Source: Betaproteobacteria bacterium
GTDB lineage: Bacteria > Pseudomonadota > Gammaproteobacteria > Burkholderiales > SG8-41
Assembly (NCBI GenBank): GCA_029863175.1
Contig: JAOTVX010000054.1
Span: forward strand, 1-19,938
Length of the DNA stretch: 19,938 nt
Reading direction: 5' to 3'
In this document: positions 14,936-19,938 of the stretch, one piece after another
How positions within the stretch are numbered: position 1 is the stretch's first letter
Layout of the letters: each line of letters begins with the position of its first letter
Translations under genes and position numbers: made by a program
The notes under the pieces: model-generated
What the model saw: the letters and a program-made list of their open reading frames with translations, nothing else
Database searches by the model: none
Told to the model about the DNA's origin: nothing

Positions 14936-14963
14936 GCATCACCCATCACCTATCACCCGTCAC
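14936..14963 (-). repeat. GTGATGG-type heptads, minus orientation
   Basis: Four exact seven-base units on the plus strand (GCATCAC, CCATCAC, CTATCAC, CCGTCAC) read on the minus strand as GTGACGG, GTGATAG, GTGATGG and GTGATGC. The array lies 14 nt downstream of the TGA of the minus-strand ORF at 14978-15118, in the same orientation as that ORF. Confidence 0.75.
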
Positions 14964-14977
14964 GGATGGGTTTGGTT

Positions 14978-15118
14978 TCAGTGATCCCTGAACGCGTTCT
15001 TGATGTTGAAGTGAACGATTCTCAGCGCCGGCAGAACGGCGCTCGAGACGTGCTTCAGGAGGTCCAAAACTGCTCGGTACTGGGAGAGCATAGGCTCAGA
15101 GCAAAACGTTGTCGGCAT
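14978..15118 (-). CDS. Possible small ORF or gene remnant (46 aa)
   Basis: A minus-strand frame ending at 14978 has a protein-like C-terminal half (YRAVLDLLKHVSSAVLPAL, then RIVHFNIKNAFRDH). A second protein-like piece (SESLALLLIRDAVGMEVA) lies just upstream in another frame near 15150-15208, so this could be the tail of a frameshifted gene. I recognise no family. The placement of co-oriented heptads right after its stop, as at other gene ends here, is circumstantial support. Confidence 0.25.
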   Translation of the reverse strand: MPTTFCSEPMLSQYRAVLDLLKHVSSAVLPALRIVHFNIKNAFRDH

Positions 15119-15469
15119 CGGACGAGGTCAGCGTTGCATGTGGCTTATTACGCAACTTCCATGCCAACCGCGTCACGAATGAGAAGTAACGCGAGGCTTT
15201 CGCTATAACTCACAGAAACCATTAGCGAAGATTCCCGCAACAAGAATCGTCGTCCGAGCGGAAAAGTCGGATGAGTTCTTGATCGTTGCCAAAAAACGGC
15301 ATGGTGTGGTTACCAAATTTTGACGGTCGGATCACGAGGCGAGACTTTTGTCACACCCTAATTCCACAGGCGAGGTTTCCTCGCTGACGAGCGCAGGAAT
15401 CACTATGAAATCGTCATGCTCGCGGACCCGAGCGCCCTAAATTTGCCTAGGCGGACGGCAGAAAACGAA

Positions 15470-15497
15470 AGCCCTCCCCGTGGGAAAGAGGAGGGCT
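15470..15497 (-). terminator. Terminator-like hairpin, minus strand
   Basis: AGCCCTCC at 15470-15477 is perfectly complementary to GGAGGGCT at 15490-15497 across a 12-nt loop. On the minus strand the stem is followed by TTCGTTTTCTG, which is T-rich, so a rho-independent terminator for leftward transcription is plausible. No gene it would serve is recognisable to the right. Confidence 0.45.
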
Positions 15498-15623
15498 AGT
15501 CTCAGCGAACCAGCGGCGCTTGGGATGCGCCTTGTTCTAGAGAATAGAAGAACTAATATCGTCGCGCATTATCGGCACGCCGTCCAGAGGCGAGTAGGAG
15601 CCGTCTTGAGAAACCCAATTAAT

Positions 15624-15653
15624 AAACGCAGATAAATGCATATAAAGACGGAT
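15624..15653 (+). repeat. Degenerate decamer array
   Basis: AAACGCAGAT, AAATGCATAT and AAAGACGGAT are three ten-base units, the last two diverged from the CGCAGAT word. Confidence 0.6.
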
Positions 15654-15732
15654 ATTTATTATCAAAGAAAAAAAGGCAAGGGCGACATCAATCGCCGCCA
15701 ATAAATGCGCGTAACAAACCCAAGATCATCTA

Positions 15733-15760
15733 GCTGCCGATGAACGCCGATAAAGATCAA
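15733..15760 (+). repeat. Decamer array (GCCGAT words)
   Basis: GCTGCCGAT, GAACGCCGAT, then AAAGATCAAG. It is followed without a gap by the purine heptad array at 15761, showing the modular joining of word classes. Confidence 0.6.
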
Positions 15761-15823
15761 GGCGGAAGGCGGAAGGAAGGAAGAAAGAAGAAGGAAGAAG
15801 AAAGAAGAAAGAAGAAAGAAGGC
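15761..15823 (+). repeat. Purine heptad array (nine units, GGCGGAA to AGAAGAA)
   Basis: Nine consecutive seven-base units drift from GGCGGAA through GGAAGGA and AGAAAGA to AGAAGAA (three identical) and AGAAGGC. The plus strand is almost entirely purine over 63 nt, so it could form triplex or otherwise unusual DNA. Unlike the other heptads it contains no stop codon. Confidence 0.75.
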
Positions 15824-15833
15824 GATAACCCCA

Positions 15834-15861
15834 GTGATGGGTGATGGGTGATGAGTGATGG
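15834..15861 (+). repeat. GTGATGG heptads (four units)
   Basis: GTGATGG, GTGATGG, GTGATGA and GTGATGG occur in exact period 7. It is the plus-orientation counterpart of the array at 14936-14963. Confidence 0.8.
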
Positions 15862-15935
15862 GTTCTTTGTGCCGGTATTTCTGGATCGGTATCCAGATCT
15901 CCACTTGGCGTTGCCTTAGCGCCCTTTCGAAGGCC

Positions 15936-15963
15936 GTGACCTGTGACTGGTGACCAGTGCCGG
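15936..15963 (+). repeat. GTGACCA-type heptads (four units)
   Basis: GTGACCT, GTGACTG, GTGACCA and a diverged GTGCCGG. It is the same word as at the peptidase gene end (14505-14525), though here no plus-strand gene end is recognisable. Confidence 0.7.
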
Positions 15964-15985
15964 AGCTGCTGAAGCTCTTGGTTTA

Positions 15986-16160
15986 TGTTCGCAATCCTTG
16001 GCGGTCTTCGCGTCCTTCGCGGTAAAGCTTTTCTCTTCCTTTGCGTCCTTGGCGTCCTCTGCGGTAAAGCTTTTCCTTGCCTCCGCGGCCTTGGCGTCCT
16101 TAGCGGTGAGGCTGCTATTTTCCTTTGCGTCCTCGGCGACCTTGGCGTTTCAGCTTTGGA
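15986..16160 (-). repeat. Nonamer arm R3, minus orientation
   Basis: Four blocks of about 41-43 bp carry the inverted nonamer words (TGCGTCCTTGGCGTCCT and similar), separated by GCGGTAAAGCTTTTC-type joints matching the right arms of R1 and R2. No matching core or opposite arm is present, so this looks like a half-element. Confidence 0.75.
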
Positions 16161-16195
16161 TTTAAGATCGACGTATATCGGCGGCAATCACTACG

Positions 16196-16223
16196 GTGAG
16201 CGGTAAGCGGTAAGCGGTGAGCG
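16196..16223 (+). repeat. GTRAGCG heptads (four units)
   Basis: GTGAGCG, GTAAGCG, GTAAGCG and GTGAGCG in exact period 7. Each unit contains TGA or TAA on the plus strand. Confidence 0.8.
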
Positions 16224-16276
16224 GCAAATATGAAGGCGGAAGCTGAAAGAGTTTTTTCTATTTGTTGTATCGATAT

Positions 16277-16306
16277 ATCCGCGTTCATCTGTGTTTATCT
16301 GCGGCT
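16277..16306 (-). repeat. Decamer array, minus orientation
   Basis: On the plus strand ATCCGCGTTC, ATCTGTGTTT and ATCTGCGGCT are followed by AA. On the minus strand this reads as the CGCAGATAAA-type words. It lies 36 nt beyond the end of the hydroxylase gene. Confidence 0.7.
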
Positions 16307-16330
16307 AATTTGTGGCTGTTAAACGAGGTC

Positions 16331-16357
16331 CGATTCGCGATTTACGATTCACGGCTT
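16331..16357 (-). repeat. GTGAATC-type heptads at the hydroxylase stop codon
   Basis: On the minus strand AGC is followed by CGTGAAT, CGTAAAT and CGCGAAT. The gene's TAA stop (16342-16344) is in the second heptad, and its last codons come from the first. The text is nearly identical to the array at 10697-10725. Confidence 0.78.
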
Positions 16358-19300
16358 TTGAGCGCTCGCTGCCAGGCGGTGTTCAGCGCGCGATAAGCGA
16401 ACTCGACCGCCATCTCGCGCTTGTAAGTCGCCGATCCCCTTACATCCGACATCGGCTGCGCCAGGTTGCGCACATCTTGCACGGCTGCGCGCAGCCCGTC
16501 CTCGGTGAGCGGCTTGCCGACGAGCTCCTTTGGCTCGAGCACGATCGGCTTCCAGCTCACCGCACCGATCACCACGCGCGCGCTTTCGCAACGCCCGTTG
16601 GCGGCGAGGTGTACGAGCGCTGCGGTATTGACGGTCGGGATCTCCAGCACGCCGCGCGCCATGTACTTGTAGAAGCTCGAGCCGGCGCGCGCCGGCAGCG
16701 GATCGACCTCGACGGCGGTGACCAACTCGCCCTTCGCGAACCCGGTCTGAAACAGTTCTTCAAGCGGCGCGGTGCGCCGGCCGTCGGGTCCGGCGAGCGC
16801 TACACGGGCCCGCAGGCCGAGCAGGGCGAGCGGCAGGTCGAAGCCGCCGATCAACGGTCCTACGCTTCCGCCGATCGTAAGCATGTGCCGGATGCGCGTA
16901 TGTCCCACCGACTCCATCGCATCGTCGATGGCTTGCCAGCCTTTCTTGACGCGCGCGTCATCGTACAACACCTGTTGCCGCACCGCGGCGCCTGCGCGCA
17001 GCACGCCGCGCGCGTCGATCGCAAACTCGTTCAACTCGGCGATGCGCATAATCGAGACGAGCCGCTTCGCAAACGGCTGACCAGTGCGCTCGCGGCGCAG
17101 CGCGTGGGACATGCCGCCCGCCACGAGCGAGGCGTCGCTGCGCGCCATCTCCGTGATTGCTTCCTCGACAGTGGCGGGGAACAGCATCTCGGCGGGCGCG
17201 GGCCGCGCGCCGGACGGTGTGCCCGAGCTGATCCGGCCCCACGTGGCACCCTTGGGGGCGGCGGGGGCGGCCGGTTTCTCGTTGGTGTAGAGCTCCGGGT
17301 GCAGCGCGCGGTGGACCTTCTCGGCGGTGATGGGCAGCTCGTGAATCCGCACGCCCACGGCGTCGGCAACGGCATTGGCGATCGCCGCCGGTATCGCGTC
17401 GAGTCCGATCTCGCCCACGCCCTTCGCGCCGAACGGTCCCGAGGGCTCGTACGAATCCGCGAATGCGACGTGCAACTTCGGCATCATCGCGGCGGCGGGG
17501 ATCGGATAATCCTTCAACTGCGGATCGGTCGGCATGCCGTTCCACCAGTCGAAGTACTCGATCATCGCGAGCCCGATGCCCTGCGTCACGGCGCCCTGAA
17601 CCTGGCCTTCGGCCGCGGCCGGATGGATCACCGTGCCGCAATCCACCGTGGCCGCGACTTCGAGTAGCTTCACCTCGCCGGTCGCGGGATCGACTTCGAC
17701 TTCGGCTGCCTGCGCGGAAAAGTTGTAGGCGCCTGACTCGTTGCCGTAGCGGCTGTGGTCCGGGAATTCCGACGGGTTGTCGAACGTGCCGACGCCGACG
17801 ATCGGCTGTCCGCCGGGCTTGTAGATGCTCGCGCGCACGACGGCGGCGACCGACTTGAAATCGGTCTCGGGACCGTTGCGCGGCCCGACCTGGCCGTTCA
17901 CGATCATCAGCTCCGCTGCCGGGCGCTGGAACTGCTCGGCCGCGGCGTCGAGGAGTTGCTTGGCCGCGGCGCCCGACGCGTTCTTCACCGCGTTGCCCGC
18001 GACATAGGTGAGCCGGCTCGCCAGCGCGCCGAGCGAATGGGGCTGCAGGTCGGTGTCGGGACGGGTGATGTCCACCTCTTCGTAGGGGAGGCCGAGCTCT
18101 TCCGCAGCGATCTGGCGCAGCACCGTCAGGTTGCCCTGGCCGATCTCGCCCTCGCCGGTGATGACGGTGGCGCGCCCATCCTCGTTGAGGCGAACCATCG
18201 CGGAGCTGCCGTCCCAGTCGCCGAAGCTGCGCCGGCCGTTGACGTGCACGCTGCAGCCCAAGCCGAGGCCGTGGTTGGGCTTCTTGCTCTTCTGCTTCTT
18301 GCGCCAGCCGATCATCGCGGCCGTCTTGTCGAGGCATTGCTTGAGCTCGCAGCTCGTGACCTTGTGGTTGTGCGGCGAGACGTCGCCCGAATCGACCGCG
18401 TTCATGCGCAGGAGATCGAGCACGTCGATGCCCAGTTTTTCGGCAGCGAGGTCCCACGCTTGCTCGACAGCCCAGTCCGCCGAGGGGTTGCCGAAGCCGC
18501 GGAAGGAGCCAGTCGGAACCAGGTTCGTGTAGACGAGCGTCGAGTCCGCGCGCACCGCGGAATATTTGTAGAGCGCGTCATGGCGCACGGTGGCGGCGCC
18601 GAGAATCGCTTGCGACTTGCCCGTGTAGGCGCCGTTGTCCGCCCACATCTTCATTTCCTTGGCCATGATGCGCCCGTCGCGTCGGAAACCAAGGCGCACC
18701 CAATAACGCATCGGCATGCGCGGGTGGCTCGCGAGAAACTCTTCCTCGCGCGTGTGAATGAGCTTGACCGCGCGGCCGCTCTTGCGCGCGAGGATGGCGC
18801 AAATCACGGAGGCGTTGTCGTCGCCCGACTTGCCGCCGAAGCCGCCGCCGACCTCGGTCTGGATGACGCGCACCTGGCTCTCGGGAACGCCGAGCGCGGT
18901 CGCATACCGGCCGCGCGCAAGATACGGCGTCTGCGTGTTGCACCACATCGTCACGCGCCCGCTCTCCCAGCGCGCCACGCAGCCGATGGTCTCGAGCGAG
19001 GTGTGCCACTGGCGCTGGCTCTCCCACGTGCCCTCGACGACGACATCGCTCGCCTTGAAGCCGGCGTCGACATCGCCGCGCTCGAAGGCGAACTGGTGCG
19101 CGACGTTGCCGGCCGCATCATCGTGCACGAGGGGTGCATTCGGGGCGAGCGCCTGGTCGAGCGATAGCACGGCGGGCAGCACCTCGTAGTCGACCACGAT
19201 TCTGTCAATCGCCGCGCGCGCGGTTTCGGGATCGACAGCGGCGACGGCGGCAATCTCGTCGCCAACGTAGCGCACGCGCTCGATCGCGAGCGGGTAAAGG

Positions 19301-19575
19301 TCGGGACGGAAAGCGCCCCACTTTCTCTTGGCCGTGTCGCTGCCCGTTATCGCGGCCTTGACGCCGGGGATAGCGGTGGCGGTGCTGGTGTCGAGGCGCA
19401 CGATCCGCGCGTTCGGATGCGGGCTGCGCAGCACCGACGCGTGCAGCATGCCGGGGAAATGCAGGTCGGCGACGTACTGCGCCGCGCCGGTGACCTTCGG
19501 CACCGCGTCCGTGCGCGGCACGTCGCGGCCGACGACGAGGAGGCTAGCCCGCCCGCTGGGCTTCAAATCGTTCAT
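16342..19575 (-). CDS. Xanthine-dehydrogenase-family hydroxylase: molybdopterin subunit fused to FAD subunit
   Basis: This is a 1077-residue fusion. Residues 1 to about 760 are a molybdopterin-binding large subunit. It begins VVGRDVPRTDAVPKVTG and has GGGFGGK at 243-249, FRGFG at 358-362, TGEGEIGQG at 473-481, and KGVGE at 718-722 with the probable catalytic Glu722. The CO-dehydrogenase active-site loop (AYRCSFR) is absent. A proline/alanine-rich linker (about 763-797) joins it to an FAD-binding subunit (about 798-1077) with LVAGG at 817-821 and LTIGGS at 899-904. These modules are normally separate polypeptides together with a [2Fe-2S] subunit; no [2Fe-2S] domain is in the fusion or the window. 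Substrate is unknown (N-heterocycle, aldehyde or aromatic acyl-CoA possible). The ATG at 19575 matches the family start but lacks a clear Shine-Dalgarno. Confidence 0.88.
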   Translation of the reverse strand: MNDLKPSGRASLLVVGRDVPRTDAVPKVTGAAQYVADLHFPGMLHASVLRSPHPNARIVRLDTSTATAIPGVKAAITGSDTAKRKWGAFRPDLYPLAIERVRYVGDEIAAVAAVDPETARAAIDRIVVDYEVLPAVLSLDQALAPNAPLVHDDAAGNVAHQFAFERGDVDAGFKASDVVVEGTWESQRQWHTSLETIGCVARWESGRVTMWCNTQTPYLARGRYATALGVPESQVRVIQTEVGGGFGGKSGDDNASVICAILARKSGRAVKLIHTREEEFLASHPRMPMRYWVRLGFRRDGRIMAKEMKMWADNGAYTGKSQAILGAATVRHDALYKYSAVRADSTLVYTNLVPTGSFRGFGNPSADWAVEQAWDLAAEKLGIDVLDLLRMNAVDSGDVSPHNHKVTSCELKQCLDKTAAMIGWRKKQKSKKPNHGLGLGCSVHVNGRRSFGDWDGSSAMVRLNEDGRATVITGEGEIGQGNLTVLRQIAAEELGLPYEEVDITRPDTDLQPHSLGALASRLTYVAGNAVKNASGAAAKQLLDAAAEQFQRPAAELMIVNGQVGPRNGPETDFKSVAAVVRASIYKPGGQPIVGVGTFDNPSEFPDHSRYGNESGAYNFSAQAAEVEVDPATGEVKLLEVAATVDCGTVIHPAAAEGQVQGAVTQGIGLAMIEYFDWWNGMPTDPQLKDYPIPAAAMMPKLHVAFADSYEPSGPFGAKGVGEIGLDAIPAAIANAVADAVGVRIHELPITAEKVHRALHPELYTNEKPAAPAAPKGATWGRISSGTPSGARPAPAEMLFPATVEEAITEMARSDASLVAGGMSHALRRERTGQPFAKRLVSIMRIAELNEFAIDARGVLRAGAAVRQQVLYDDARVKKGWQAIDDAMESVGHTRIRHMLTIGGSVGPLIGGFDLPLALLGLRARVALAGPDGRRTAPLEELFQTGFAKGELVTAVEVDPLPARAGSSFYKYMARGVLEIPTVNTAALVHLAANGRCESARVVIGAVSWKPIVLEPKELVGKPLTEDGLRAAVQDVRNLAQPMSDVRGSATYKREMAVEFAYRALNTAWQRALKSRES

Positions 19576-19862
19576 GCTAGAACCCGTAATGAATTATTAG
19601 CCGCCGATGAACGCCGATAGACGCCGATAAAAACCAGAACAAATATCGACAGGACATAAAGCAATCAAAGAATCTATACAAAAACCCAAGCGGCTCGATC
19701 AAACCAGGAAGGACAGGGCTGTGTTTATTTTTGACTGATCGGATTTGTGGTTAGGTTCTCTGTTATTTGAAAATGTTGTTTTTGATTTCATCGGCGTTCA
19801 TCGGCGGCAAACAAGGATTCTTGTTTTTCGTTCTATCTGTGTGTATCTGCGTTTATCTGCGG
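19576..19862. other. Palindromic decamer-bounded spacer upstream of the hydroxylase gene
   Basis: A perfect 19-bp inverted repeat, GCCGCCGATGAACGCCGAT at 19600-19618 and its complement at 19790-19808, encloses about 170 bp of AT-richer sequence. The left copy continues as decamers to 19630. The left arm lies 25 nt before the hydroxylase start codon, leaving little room for a conventional promoter, so transcription may enter from the upstream gene or start inside the element. Confidence 0.7.
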
Positions 19863-19866
19863 TTAA
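19835..19866 (-). repeat. Decamer array at the stop codon of the right-edge gene
   Basis: On the plus strand ATCTGTGTGT, ATCTGCGTTT and ATCTGCGGTT are followed by AA. On the minus strand the first word, AACCGCAGAT, shares its AA with the TAA stop (19863-19865) of the gene entering from the right. Confidence 0.7.
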
Positions 19867-19938
19867 ATTTGGCTCTTAGCTTTTCGCATAAGCGAGATTG
19901 CTTCGCGATACGCCTCCTCAATCCGCACATACCCCGTG
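19863..19938 (-). CDS. C-terminal tip of a gene entering from the right edge
   Basis: Twenty-four codons are open on the minus strand to the TAA at 19863-19865, reading TGYVRIEEAYREAISLMRKA and four more residues. The pattern of charged and hydrophobic residues fits an amphipathic C-terminal helix. It is on the same strand as the hydroxylase gene and upstream of it. It does not look like the end of a [2Fe-2S] subunit, but too little is present to assign a family. Confidence 0.4.
   Translation of the reverse strand, partial: TGYVRIEEAYREAISLMRKAKSQI

Larger units (their letters stand above)
14523..16341. other. 1.8 kb gene-poor region built largely from short-period repeats
   Basis: Between the peptidase stop and the hydroxylase stop lie, in order: heptads, decamers, TTCTGAC heptads, palindromic element R2, inverted GTGATGG heptads, about 630 bp of unexplained non-repetitive DNA (about 14970-15600, with a 46-codon ORF and a hairpin), decamers, AGAAGAA heptads, GTGATGG heptads, GTGACCA heptads, nonamer arm R3, GTRAGCG heptads, inverted decamers and inverted GTGAATC heptads. 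Open frames through the nonamer parts (for example 15950-16206) are artefacts of a 9-nt period without stops. Confidence 0.75.

Noticed and set aside
15950..16206. Open frames of 71 and 73 codons giving repetitive hydrophobic peptides
   Set aside because: They translate the nonamer repeat R3, whose 9-nt period has no stop in these frames; the repetitive peptide is a consequence of the DNA repeat.
16312..19167. Long plus-strand ORFs opposite the molybdenum hydroxylase (451 and 470 codons)
   Set aside because: They are antisense shadows of a protein with several conserved molybdopterin motifs; the first begins inside a repeat.

Overview
The window is GC-rich chromosomal DNA, most likely from a soil or sediment proteobacterium. 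A betaproteobacterium is my best guess, from the mix of an MmgE/PrpD-type enzyme, a xanthine-dehydrogenase-family hydroxylase, a DUF4070-type B12/radical SAM protein and the styles of intergenic repeat. There is no rRNA, tRNA or other taxonomic marker, so this is an inference. I found no CRISPR array, no phage module and no recognisable defence system.

Left part (1-8566). A possible partial ORF runs off the left edge. It is followed by the 3' remnant of an ISL3-family transposase fused at about 790 to a decayed ceramidase-like gene that has lost its 5' end, an internal piece and its frame. Next come a GT8-like glycosyltransferase (minus), a Sel1-repeat lytic transglycosylase (plus), a CPBP-type membrane protease (minus), a B12-binding radical SAM protein (plus) and, convergent with it, a radical SAM protein with its SPASM-like cysteine region at the N-terminus (minus). 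Two similar terminator-like hairpins, one near 300 and one near 2960, bracket the IS remnant, ceramidase remnant and glycosyltransferase.

Right part (8567-19938). Genes are an MmgE/PrpD protein (plus), a small unknown ORF (minus), a translationally coupled ChaN-PDZ protein and M1-type metallopeptidase (plus), a large fused molybdenum-FAD hydroxylase (minus), and the C-terminal tip of another minus-strand gene at the right edge. The spaces between these genes are filled with short-period repeats in three classes: heptamers (mostly of the form GTRA+NNN), nonamers (around CGCCAAGGA) and decamers (around CGCAGATAAA). A 1.8 kb gap (14523-16341) consists of little else apart from one unexplained stretch.

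The most notable observation is how these repeats relate to the genes. Every transcription-unit-terminal stop codon in the right part (10375, 10711, 14520, 16342, 19863) lies inside or touches a repeat. The heptamer arrays at four of them point so that their TGA/TAA words are read from the gene. Because 7 and 10 are both 1 modulo 3, a tandem array of such words places a stop in every reading frame. Between convergent genes the words form large palindromic composites: heptads, nonamer arm, a conserved core of about 50 nt, inverted nonamer arm, inverted heptads. Two copies sharing the core occur, at 10378-10725 and 14505-14963. The left part has none of this. I propose these are modular gene-end elements acting as all-frame translation stops and bidirectional transcription terminators. 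The sequence shows the layout; the function is inference.
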